Source: Acetobacteraceae bacterium
GTDB lineage: Bacteria > Pseudomonadota > Alphaproteobacteria > Acetobacterales > Acetobacteraceae
Reading direction: 5' to 3'
Length of the DNA: 9,994 bases
Assembly: GCA_003164305.1 (NCBI GenBank)
Contig: PLSZ01000056.1
Coordinates: 13,182 to 23,175 of the forward strand
This document shows, one piece after another, positions 1 through 6,134 of this stretch. Under the pieces are notes generated by a model that saw nothing but the letters and a program-made list of their open reading frames with translations, had not been told where the DNA came from and made no database searches. The position numbers and the translations under genes were made by a program. Positions within the stretch are counted from its first letter, which is position 1. Each line of letters opens with the position of its first letter.

Positions 1-40
1 CTTATCTTGATGCCTATGGGGTCGAGCCTGGTCATGACGG
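1..40. repeat. Fragment of a dispersed intergenic repeat at the window edge
   Basis: The first 21 bases match the reverse complement of 2331-2351 at 19 of 21 positions (CTTATCTTGA, then a variable trinucleotide region, then TATGGGG). The following GGGTCGAGCC...ATGACGG (19-40) resembles the arms of the palindromic repeat at 2379-2478. This looks like one copy of a mobile or amplified intergenic repeat cut by the left window edge. Whether it extends further left cannot be seen. Confidence 0.6.
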
Positions 41-130
41 ATTCGGACGTGCCGCGCGTCAACGATTCCGGGTACTGGTTCGCGTTGGCGGGCCCCCGTT
101 GGTGCCGCGCCGAAGTATTTCATGCGGCGG

Positions 131-155
131 CGAACCAATCCGCTTGTGGTTCGTT
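131..155 (+). promoter_or_regulatory. Candidate EcfG-type (general stress) promoter
   Basis: CGAAC at 131-135 and CGTT at 152-155 are separated by 16 bases. This resembles the GGAAC-N16/17-CGTT form used by the alphaproteobacterial general-stress sigma factor EcfG, with one mismatch in the -35 element. Transcription would start near 163 and leave a leader of about 60 nt before the ATG at 226. The same bases contain a 7-bp inverted repeat (CGAACCA 131-137, TGGTTCG 147-153), so a repressor site or chance is an alternative. ElaB/YqjD-type proteins are stationary-phase or stress genes in E. coli, which fits but does not prove the call. Confidence 0.35.
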
Positions 156-225
156 GTGGTATGGTTAGTGCCGGGACACGATCGGCGTGCCGCCGGTGTC
201 CGCGTGCCATGGAGGAGATTTGCTC

Positions 226-498
226 ATGACCAGCACAATGAAAGACGCCTACGACAAGGCTGAAGACGCGATGGACCAGATTTCCCGTCTTCGCGCGCAG
301 GTGGAAACGCTGATGCGCGAGAAGGCCGTTCCGGCGATGGGCGCGGCGGCGGAGCGCGTGGAAGGCGCGGCGCACGATGCGGCTGACGTCATGCGCGGCA
401 AGGCCGACGCGCTCGCCGGCGTGGTGCGCGACAAGCCGCTGATGGCCATCGGCATCGCCATCGCGCTTGGGTTCCTGTTCGGCCGGGCGGGTCGCTGA
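226..498 (+). CDS. ElaB/YqjD-type (DUF883) membrane-anchored protein
   Basis: A small 90-aa protein. Residues 1-68 are charged, alanine-rich and helix-prone, with heptad-like spacing. Residues 71-86 form one hydrophobic segment ending in GFLFGR, followed by a short tail. This is the architecture of the DUF883/ElaB/YqjD family: an N-terminal cytoplasmic helix tied to the inner membrane by a C-terminal anchor. In E. coli YqjD binds ribosomes in stationary phase; whether this protein does is unknown. The ATG at 226 is chosen because GGAGGAG (211-217) lies 8 nt upstream. The frame is open to a GTG at 187, but that would put the Shine-Dalgarno sequence inside the gene. The next gene begins 3 nt after the stop, as in yqjD-yqjE pairs, so the two are probably co-transcribed. 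Confidence 0.75.
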   Translation: MTSTMKDAYDKAEDAMDQISRLRAQVETLMREKAVPAMGAAAERVEGAAHDAADVMRGKADALAGVVRDKPLMAIGIAIALGFLFGRAGR

Positions 499-501
499 TC
501 G

Positions 502-888
502 GTGCTGCCCTTCAGCCTCGGCAAGGTCGCGCTGGAGGCCGAAGGGCTCCGTCTGCGTCATATGGCGAAGCGCCTCGTCGTGCGCGTTGTACTGGGCTAC
601 TTCGCCTTGGGAATGGTGTTCGGCGCGGTGACGTTCTTGCACGTGGCGGGATGGTTCTGGCTGCGAGACTATTTGCGGCCGGCTCCCGTCGCGCTGATCT
701 TTACCGGCATCGATCTTCTGCTCGGCCTGATCCTGGGCGTGTTGGCGGTCCGCTCCTCTCCCGGGCGGGTCGAGCGGGAGGCGCTGGCGATCAGGCGCCG
801 CGCGTTGGAGGACATCGCGGCCCAAATGACGGTGTCGGCGCTGGCCATGCAGTTGGTCAATCGGTTCATCCGTTCGCGGCGAGGGTAA
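502..888 (+). CDS. Phage holin superfamily / YqjE-like two-TM membrane protein
   Basis: A 128-aa protein with two hydrophobic segments at about residues 27-54 and 61-84, joined by a very short turn (RDYLRP). A basic stretch and an amphipathic C-terminal helix (about 88-128) ending in RSRRG follow. This hairpin plan matches the holin-superfamily/YqjE-like proteins that commonly follow YqjD-type genes. They are household membrane proteins and not evidence of a prophage. The start is a GTG 3 nt after the upstream stop with no clear Shine-Dalgarno sequence of its own, so translation is probably coupled. The internal ATG at 562 would remove 20 residues and also lacks a ribosome binding site. The biochemical function is unknown. 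Confidence 0.65.
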   Translation: MLPFSLGKVALEAEGLRLRHMAKRLVVRVVLGYFALGMVFGAVTFLHVAGWFWLRDYLRPAPVALIFTGIDLLLGLILGVLAVRSSPGRVEREALAIRRRALEDIAAQMTVSALAMQLVNRFIRSRRG

Positions 889-915
889 CCGCCGGGGCGG
901 CCTCTTGACGGGCGT

Positions 916-949
916 CTACCAGTCAGTAGCCTATATCACTGAATGGTAG
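916..949. promoter_or_regulatory. Operator-like palindrome before the monooxygenase gene
   Basis: CTACCAGTCAGT (916-927) and ACTGAATGGTAG (938-949) are inverted 12-base arms with a single mismatch (922/943) around a 10-base centre. The dyad starts 5 bases after TTGACG (905-910), a good -35 hexamer, and ends 10 bases before the ribosome binding site of the gene at 973. A repressor dimer here would cover the -10 region, although no strong -10 hexamer is visible at ideal spacing. The size and symmetry fit a TetR- or MarR-type regulator, which is not encoded in this window. A terminator is less likely because the stem is not GC-rich and no T-run follows. Confidence 0.55.
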
Positions 950-972
950 CCCCCTGTTAGGAAGCCGCGCCG

Positions 973-2274
973 ATGTCCGAACTCAAGCCGATGACCATCA
1001 TCTATCCGGTCATACCCGCCAAAGACGAGGCCGAGCGGGAGGCGCTGCGGCCGATCGGGCGCAATCGCGACCTTTATCACGCGGCGATTCACGGGGCGAC
1101 CGAGATCGTCCAGGCCGCCGATGCCATGGGCATTTGGGGCGTCGGAACGATCGAGCATCATTTCTGGTCGGAAGGCTATGAGGTCGCGCCCGCGCCCGGC
1201 GCGATCCAGGCGTACTGGGCCGCGCTGACGAAGCAAATTCATGTCGGCGTGCTTGGTTATGTGATGGCGACGCATAATCCGGTGCGCGTGGCCGAGGAAA
1301 CCGCTGTCATCAACCACCTCGCGCGCGGCCGCAGTTTCGTGGGGCTGGCGCGGGGCTATCAGTCGCGCTGGACCAATATCATGGGCCAGCATTTCGGCAC
1401 GCGCGCGACAAAATCTCCTTCGGCGGCGATCTACAATCCGGCGACCCAGGGAGCGGGGTTCTCCACCGCGACGCAGGTGGAAAGCGATCTGAATGACGAC
1501 CGTGTGAATCGCGAGATATTCGAGGATCACGTGGAGATCATGCTCAAAGCGTGGACTCAGGAAAGTTTCGATCATAATACGAAACGCTGGCAGATCCCGT
1601 ATCCTTACGACACCGGGGTGACCGATTGGCCGTTGGCTCGCGCCGGCGTGACGCAGAAGTTCGGAGCGCCCGGCGAGATCGACGCCGAGGGTCATACGAG
1701 GCGCGTTTCAGTGGCTCCGTCGCCTTATACGCGGCCGCATCCGCCGGTGTTTTTATCCGGTTCCGGCAGTCCCGAAACGATCGCGTTCGCGGGAAAGCAC
1801 GGGTTCGTGCCGACGTATTTCTGCAATCTGCAATCCGCGTTGCCGCTGGCTGACGTGTACCGGAAAGCGTCGGCGCGGCACGGGCGGTCGCTCGGTCTGG
1901 GACAGAACCAGTGCGTCGTGCGCTGGATCGAGATCGGCAAAACCAAAGAGGACGCGTTGCGGCGGATCAAGGATTACGACCTGGATATCTGGAAGAACTT
2001 CTACGCCGCGATGGGCCGCAGGAAGGTCGAGAACGACGACTATCTCGGCTCGCTGGTGAATTCCGGGCTGTTCCTGTTTGGCACGGTCGAAGATGTGCGC
2101 GCGCAGTTGGTGGAGCAGTGGCGGGCATTTCCCGCGGAATACATCACACTGATCAACCACTACGCGCAGACCCCGGCGGGGGTGGTGATCGAGACGCTGG
2201 ATACGTTCCAGCGCGAGATCAAACCGGCGCTGGACGAGGCGATCTTCAACGCCAACCGCGCCGCCGCGGAGTAG
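973..2274 (+). CDS. Luciferase-like (LLM) flavin-dependent oxidoreductase
   Basis: A 433-aa cytoplasmic enzyme of the bacterial luciferase-like superfamily, which uses reduced FMN/F420-type flavin and often O2 to oxidise an organic substrate. Family signs are the early IEHHF segment (60-64), GRSFVGLARGYQ (119-130), and PHPPVFLSGSGSPETI (255-270) followed by AGKHGF. These correspond to the TIM-barrel strands that carry the flavin phosphate and substrate pocket. Length is somewhat above the 330-400 aa usual for the family, with an insertion around 143-172. AGGAAG (959-964) lies 8 nt before the ATG. The substrate cannot be read from sequence. The gene stands alone behind a strong palindrome (916-949), which suggests inducible expression. 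A CoA-transferase gene converges on it from the other side, a loose hint of catabolism. Confidence 0.85.
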   Translation: MSELKPMTIIYPVIPAKDEAEREALRPIGRNRDLYHAAIHGATEIVQAADAMGIWGVGTIEHHFWSEGYEVAPAPGAIQAYWAALTKQIHVGVLGYVMATHNPVRVAEETAVINHLARGRSFVGLARGYQSRWTNIMGQHFGTRATKSPSAAIYNPATQGAGFSTATQVESDLNDDRVNREIFEDHVEIMLKAWTQESFDHNTKRWQIPYPYDTGVTDWPLARAGVTQKFGAPGEIDAEGHTRRVSVAPSPYTRPHPPVFLSGSGSPETIAFAGKHGFVPTYFCNLQSALPLADVYRKASARHGRSLGLGQNQCVVRWIEIGKTKEDALRRIKDYDLDIWKNFYAAMGRRKVENDDYLGSLVNSGLFLFGTVEDVRAQLVEQWRAFPAEYITLINHYAQTPAGVVIETLDTFQREIKPALDEAIFNANRAAAE

Positions 2275-2320
2275 TGTCGAGCGGCTAAAAGATGACGTAT
2301 CGTCCACCCATCGGTCGTGC

Positions 2321-2351
2321 CAGGGTCGAGCCCCATACGCGTCAAGATAAG
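2321..2351. repeat. Second copy of the window-edge dispersed repeat
   Basis: Bases 2331-2351 are the inverted counterpart of 1-21 (19 of 21 identical). The preceding CAGGGTCGAGCCC (2321-2333) recurs exactly at 2456-2468. The copy sits in the gap between two convergent genes, directly beside the larger inverted repeat at 2379-2478, so the gap appears to be a cluster of related repeat modules. Confidence 0.65.
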
Positions 2352-2378
2352 CCCGCGAGAGGAAAACGCGCCTCTTCC

Positions 2379-2478
2379 CGTCATCCTCGGGCTCGACCCG
2401 AGGATCTCTCGACCCCGCCAAGGACGTTAAAAGTCGGGCAAGGTGCTCGGTCGAACAGGGTCGAGCCCGAGGATGACG
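2379..2478. repeat. Perfect 21-bp inverted repeat, REP-like element
   Basis: Bases 2379-2399 (core ATCCTCGGGCTCGACCC) are perfectly inverted at 2458-2478, with 58 bases between the arms. The left arm also folds on itself: ATCCTCGGG (2383-2391) pairs with CCCGAGGAT (2397-2405) over a 5-base loop. It lies between the ends of two convergent genes (2274 and 2549), so the hairpin could also end transcription from both sides, although there is no T-run. GC-rich palindromes of this kind are common between genes in alphaproteobacteria. No transposase is present. Confidence 0.75.
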
Positions 2479-2548
2479 CTACGGGGGCGCCATGACCGAG
2501 AGTCAACGCGGGTTGGTATAGGCCAGCCGGACGCGGACCCTCCCGGGG

Positions 2549-3769
2549 TCAGGCGACTTTGATTATCCCATCGGCGGCCAGCGTATCGATGCGTGCCGCA
2601 TCGACGCCAATCGATTCCAGTACGGAACGGGAATGCTCACCCAGCGCGGGCGCCGGGGAGCGAAACCGACCCGGCGTTTCCGACAGCCGCGGAATGATGT
2701 TGTGCATCAGTACCGATCCGGCTTCTTCGTCCGGCGCCTCGACCAGCACGCCGCGGCCTTGGACATGAGGGTCCGCCAGCAACTGGTCGATTTCGTACAC
2801 CGGATTGGCGGTCACCTCGGCGGCCTCGAAGATCGCCATGTTCTCGGCCAATGTCCGCGCGGCGATGAAATCCGCGACCGCCGCGTCGCAGGCGTCGATG
2901 TTACGCACCCGGTCCGTGTTGGTGCGAAACCGCGGGTCGTCGATCATTTCGGGTTTGCCGATGGCGCGGAACACTCGCTCCGCCATCGCCTGGATGGAGG
3001 CGGAGATCGCGATGAAGCGGTGGTCGCTCGTTTCGTAAACGTTGCGTGGCGAGGTGGTCAGCGAACGGCTGCCGGTGCGTCGCGGCTTTTGCCCACTGAC
3101 CGTGTAAATCGCCGCGTCCGGACCGAGCACGGAAATCATCGGCTCCAGCAGCGGCAAATCGATCACCTGGCCTTTGCCGCCGCGTTCCACCACGCGCAAC
3201 GCCACCATGATCGCATAGGCGCCGTACAGCCCCGAGATCATGTCGGCCATCGCCAACGGCGGCAGCACGGGCGGACGATCCTCGAAGCCGTTCTTCGACG
3301 CGAAGCCGGACATCGCCTCCACCAACGTTCCGAATCCGGGCCGATCCCGGTACGGACCGTCCTGGCCGAAGCCGGTGATGCGCACGATGATCAGGCCCGG
3401 GTTGCGCTTGTGCAATTCGTCCGGCCCGAAGCCCATGGACTCCAGCGTGCCCGGACGAAAGTTCTCGATCAGGACGTTGGATTTCGCCAGCAACTCGTGC
3501 AGCACGTCCTTGCCGGCCTGAGGGCGTAAATTCAGCGCGAGGCTCTTTTTGTTGCGCGCGTAAACCTTCCAGTAGAGCGACAGACCTTTGGTGCGCCAGG
3601 CGCGCAAGGGATCGCCGACGGTTGGGTCCTCGATCTTGATCACCTCGGCCCCCTGATCCGCGAGTTGCAGGCTGACCATGTTGCCTGCGACCAGACGCGA
3701 CAGATCGACGACCCGAAGACCGGACAGCGGCACGGGCGCGGTGGGATCGAATGCAACGCGTGGAATCAT
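2549..3769 (-). CDS. CaiB/BaiF (class III) CoA-transferase family protein
   Basis: A 406-aa enzyme that moves coenzyme A between carboxylic acids through aspartyl-CoA intermediates; relatives include formyl-CoA transferase, CaiB and alpha-methylacyl-CoA racemase. Visible family features are the N-terminal PLSGLRVVDLSRLVAGN, KIEDPTVGDPLR (45-56), ARNKKSLALNL (71-81), and IENFRPGTLESMGFG (101-115). The expected catalytic aspartate is in PLAMADMISGLYGAY (Asp176), followed by the usual small-residue helix. Length is normal for the family (about 380-430). The start at 3769 puts the conserved N-terminus in place; the ribosome binding site is weak (a GAG about 8 nt upstream). The acid substrate and donor cannot be assigned. 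It is transcribed away from the FTR1 gene, and its stop faces the repeat-filled gap downstream of the monooxygenase. Confidence 0.88.
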   Translation of the reverse strand: MIPRVAFDPTAPVPLSGLRVVDLSRLVAGNMVSLQLADQGAEVIKIEDPTVGDPLRAWRTKGLSLYWKVYARNKKSLALNLRPQAGKDVLHELLAKSNVLIENFRPGTLESMGFGPDELHKRNPGLIIVRITGFGQDGPYRDRPGFGTLVEAMSGFASKNGFEDRPPVLPPLAMADMISGLYGAYAIMVALRVVERGGKGQVIDLPLLEPMISVLGPDAAIYTVSGQKPRRTGSRSLTTSPRNVYETSDHRFIAISASIQAMAERVFRAIGKPEMIDDPRFRTNTDRVRNIDACDAAVADFIAARTLAENMAIFEAAEVTANPVYEIDQLLADPHVQGRGVLVEAPDEEAGSVLMHNIIPRLSETPGRFRSPAPALGEHSRSVLESIGVDAARIDTLAADGIIKVA

Positions 3770-3844
3770 GTGCGAAACTCTTTTTTGGACACGTCAAAAT
3801 GAGCGGGCATTCCGCCTTTGGCTATCCATAGTCCACTTTCCGCC

Positions 3845-3904
3845 ATGTTCAACGCGGGCATGTTCAACGCGGGCATGTTCAACGCGGGCATGTTCAACGC
3901 GGGC
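3845..3904. repeat. Four exact tandem copies of a 15-bp unit
   Basis: ATGTTCAACGCGGGC is repeated head to tail four times without a single change (3845-3859, 3860-3874, 3875-3889, 3890-3904), in the gap between the divergent CoA-transferase and FTR1 genes. The perfect identity implies recent expansion by slippage or strong conservation. The unit is five codons long and, in the frame of the FTR1 gene, would read (MFNAG)4. That frame is open from 3818, but the region is more likely non-coding because the family start and a Shine-Dalgarno sequence lie at 4007. Confidence 0.9.
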
Positions 3905-3967
3905 TTCGTCTCGGTTCGGACGAAAGCCGCTTGCGTCGCTCCGCCGGCCCGTGTATGGGTCAGTTGT

Positions 3968-3982
3968 TGCGAGTGGTTCGCA
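3968..3982. promoter_or_regulatory. Possible Fur-like operator or hairpin before the FTR1 gene
   Basis: TGCGA (3968-3972) and TCGCA (3978-3982) form a 5-bp dyad with a 5-base centre, 24 bases before the FTR1 start codon. Alphaproteobacterial Fur/Mur sites often have TGC...GCA dyads of about this size, and the genes downstream concern iron. The match is short, and the site sits just upstream of the Shine-Dalgarno sequence. It could instead be a small RNA hairpin affecting translation, or chance. Confidence 0.25.
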
Positions 3983-4006
3983 TTTGCATATCAGGGGCTG
4001 GGACGC

Positions 4007-5143
4007 ATGTTCGTCAGTATGATCATTGTCTTTCGCGAGGTCATGGAAGCCGGCCTGATCGTCGGCATCGTTCTGGCCGCGACCGAGGGGGTGCGCGGCC
4101 GGGGCCGCTGGGTCGCCGGGGGCATCGCCGCCGGCGCCATCGGGGCCGCTCTGGTCGCCGCCTTCGCCGCCGTTCTGTTCAATACGTTCGAGGGCGCGGG
4201 CCAGGAGGTTTTCACCGCCACGATCCTGATCTTCGCCGTCATCATGCTGACCTGGCATGTCGGTTGGATGTCGCGTCACGGGCGCGAAATGGCCGCCGAA
4301 ATGCGCGAGGTCGGCCAGGCCGTGCGGCTCGGCCATCGCTCCCTCGCCGCGCTGGCGATCGTCGTCGCCGTCGCGGTGCTGCGGGAGGGATCGGAGGTCG
4401 CGCTGTTCCTGTTCGGCATCGCCGCCGCTTCGAACGCCGCGCCGCTTTCGCTCGCGTTGGGCGGTGTCGCCGGGCTCGTGCTGGCATCGTTGATCTCGTG
4501 GGGGCTGTATCGCGGCCTCGTCGCCATTCCGCTGCGGCATTTGTTCTCCGTCACCAACGGATTGATCGCGCTGCTGGCGGCGGGCATGGCCGGTCAGGCG
4601 GTCGCGGTGTTGCACGGCGCCGATATCCTGCCTGGCTGGGGCGAGCAATTGTGGGATACCAGCTTCATTCTGGCAGACGACAGTTTCCTCGGCCGGAGCC
4701 TGCACGCGCTGATTGGCTATTCCGCGCGTCCGTCCGGCATTCAACTCGCCGCCTGGCTCGGCACGCTGGCGATGCTGGTGACCTTGTCCCGGGTGATCGG
4801 CCGGCCGAAGTCCCGCCCGCTCGCCGTCGCCGCGGCTTTGCTCGCCGGTCTCGTGGCGGGAGGCGCACCGGCGCATGCCGAGGACGTGATCCAGTTGGAG
4901 TTCCGCCAGCATCGTTTCGTGCCCGACCATCTCGTGGTGCCGGCGAACGTGAAATTCAAAGTCATGGTGAAGAACAACGACGACACAGCCGATGAATTCG
5001 AAAGTGTCGACCTCAATCGTGAGAAACTGGTGGCGCCGGGTCAGACCATTACCGTGTTTCTCGGCCCGCTCTCGCCTGGCGATTACAAGTTCTTCGGCGA
5101 CTTTCACCAGGATACCGCGCAAGGGATCATGACAGCAAAATGA
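4007..5143 (+). CDS. FTR1-family iron permease fused to a C-terminal cupredoxin domain
   Basis: A 378-aa inner-membrane protein for iron uptake. The FTR1 part (about 1-265) has several hydrophobic segments and the two iron-binding RExxE motifs: REVME (10-14) in the first helix and REGSE (126-130) in the fourth. FTR1 permeases import iron, usually as Fe(III) after periplasmic oxidation. Residues about 272-291 look like a complete signal peptide, with a hydrophobic core ending in APAHAED. A cupredoxin-fold domain (292-378) follows, similar to EfeO/FtrB-type cupredoxins. That domain has no cysteine, so it cannot hold a normal type 1 copper site; FHQDT near the end and the Met, Glu and His residues are possible ligands. 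The start at 4007 gives the typical family N-terminus and has AGGGG (3993-3997) 9 nt upstream. The frame is open back to 3818, but that extension covers tandem repeats. The next gene overlaps by 4 nt. Confidence 0.85.
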   Translation: MFVSMIIVFREVMEAGLIVGIVLAATEGVRGRGRWVAGGIAAGAIGAALVAAFAAVLFNTFEGAGQEVFTATILIFAVIMLTWHVGWMSRHGREMAAEMREVGQAVRLGHRSLAALAIVVAVAVLREGSEVALFLFGIAAASNAAPLSLALGGVAGLVLASLISWGLYRGLVAIPLRHLFSVTNGLIALLAAGMAGQAVAVLHGADILPGWGEQLWDTSFILADDSFLGRSLHALIGYSARPSGIQLAAWLGTLAMLVTLSRVIGRPKSRPLAVAAALLAGLVAGGAPAHAEDVIQLEFRQHRFVPDHLVVPANVKFKVMVKNNDDTADEFESVDLNREKLVAPGQTITVFLGPLSPGDYKFFGDFHQDTAQGIMTAK

Positions 5144-5919
5144 AATACCCAATCTGTACTTTGGCCGCGGCGCTGGTCATGCTGGCGCCGACGGGGGCCC
5201 GCGCCGATTATCATGTGGTTTCTCCCTATGAAATCGATCTTGGCGAGCTGGAAATCGAGCATAATGGCTCCGCGGTGTTCGATCGCCGTCCCGACCAGCG
5301 TGGCGCCACGAGTTACACCACCGAACTCGGCACGGGTTTGACGCCGTGGTGGCATAGCGAAATCGAATTCGGTTTCGATCGCGCGCCCGGCGACAATCAA
5401 CCGACGCTGCTGACGCAGGCGGTGTGGGAGAACATGTTCCAATTGACCGAACCGGGAGAGCAGTTCGCCGATTTCGGCTTTTATTTCGAGTACGGCCAAT
5501 CGCTGACCCGCGGTGCCGCCGCCGCGCCGAATGAGATCACGTTCGGCCCAGTGATCGCGAAGGATATCGGGCGGACGGTGACGACGATTAATTTGTTCTT
5601 CACACGGCAACTTGGGCCGGGACAGACCAGTCAGGGCCTCGACTTCAGCTATGCCGCGCAAACCCGTTGGAATGTCTGGGCTCCGTTGTCGCCGGCGATC
5701 GAAATTTACGGCGACGCCGGGAATTTAGGCACTTCGCCGAGCTTCAACCGTCAGCAGTTCCTGGTTGGTCCGGTCGGGGTTGGGGTCATTAAACTCAATC
5801 AGCTTGGTCTCGGCCACAGTGGCAATTTGAAATACGAGATCGGCTGGCTGTTTGGCGCGACACCCGCGACCGCGCATGGGACCCTGCGTTGGCGGTTGGA
5901 AGTCGAAATCCCGTTTTAA
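5140..5919 (+). CDS. Secreted, probable outer-membrane beta-barrel protein, iron unit
   Basis: A 259-aa protein I cannot name. Residues 1-22 are a signal peptide (MKYPIC, a hydrophobic core, then ARA before Asp23). No lipobox is present, so it is not a lipoprotein. The mature part consists of repeated short amphipathic strands with alternating hydrophobic and polar residues, rich in Gly, Tyr, Trp and Phe, with polar turns. It ends in LEVEIPF. A C-terminal phenylalanine after alternating hydrophobics is the usual outer-membrane assembly signal. There are no obvious metal-binding clusters. The start codon overlaps the stop of the FTR1-cupredoxin gene (ATGA, 5140-5143), so translation is coupled and a role with that permease is likely, for example as an outer-membrane entry pore or periplasmic partner. 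That role is inference; the barrel itself is moderately supported. Confidence 0.7.
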   Translation: MKYPICTLAAALVMLAPTGARADYHVVSPYEIDLGELEIEHNGSAVFDRRPDQRGATSYTTELGTGLTPWWHSEIEFGFDRAPGDNQPTLLTQAVWENMFQLTEPGEQFADFGFYFEYGQSLTRGAAAAPNEITFGPVIAKDIGRTVTTINLFFTRQLGPGQTSQGLDFSYAAQTRWNVWAPLSPAIEIYGDAGNLGTSPSFNRQQFLVGPVGVGVIKLNQLGLGHSGNLKYEIGWLFGATPATAHGTLRWRLEVEIPF

Positions 5920-6020
5920 GCCGGTCCGGTCATCGGCCTGAGTGTTTGTCAGGAAACATATGATACGGCAATCGGGCGTTGGGGCTGATCCGCAACGCTT
6001 CGAACCGTATTGGCCCATTT

Positions 6021-6134
6021 GCGTGCATCCGCGTGCATCCCTTTACTTATCCGCGGTAAAATTCTTATCGCGGGCCAATCTCTGGCGTTTGAATTGGCAA
6101 AGGAATTAACCGCGGATAAGAAAAGGGTGCACGC
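6021..6134. repeat. Nested inverted-repeat element with tandem GCGTGCATCC
   Basis: GCGTGCATCC occurs twice in tandem (6021-6030, 6031-6040). From 6031 to about 6059 the sequence is inverted, imperfectly, at 6106-6134. The perfect core is CTTATCCGCGGT (6046-6057) against ACCGCGGATAAG (6109-6120). Inside lies a second hairpin, GCCAAT (6074-6079) with ATTGGC (6093-6098). The whole would fold into one stem of about 104 nt, as expected for a small non-autonomous repeat (REP/MITE-like) or a structured RNA. No coding capacity is evident. Confidence 0.65.

Noticed and set aside
502..888. Prophage remnant suggested by the holin-superfamily protein
   Set aside because: No other phage genes are nearby, and pairing with a YqjD-type gene is the normal context of this membrane family in ordinary chromosomes.
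889..900. Terminator CCGC-CGGG-GCGG after the holin-like gene
   Set aside because: It is a very short stem followed by CTCTTG rather than a run of T; possible but not supportable.
3845..3904. CRISPR-like array
   Set aside because: The units are 15 bp and directly adjacent with no spacers, and no cas gene is present.
3818..4006. A 63-residue N-terminal extension of the FTR1 protein, (MFNAG)4 plus a Cys-rich stretch
   Set aside because: FTR1 proteins typically begin just before the first RExxE helix, as from 4007, where AGGGG lies 9 nt upstream. No good ribosome binding site precedes 3818. Kept only as a possibility in the tandem-repeat finding.
3794..5152. A 452-codon open frame on the minus strand opposite the FTR1 gene
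   Set aside because: Its translation is low-complexity, rich in Arg, His, Gln and Gly, with no family features. The plus strand encodes clear FTR1 and cupredoxin motifs. High GC content keeps the shadow frame open.
5920..5937. Terminator after the barrel-protein gene
   Set aside because: The GCCG/CGGC stem is only 4 bp and no T-run follows.
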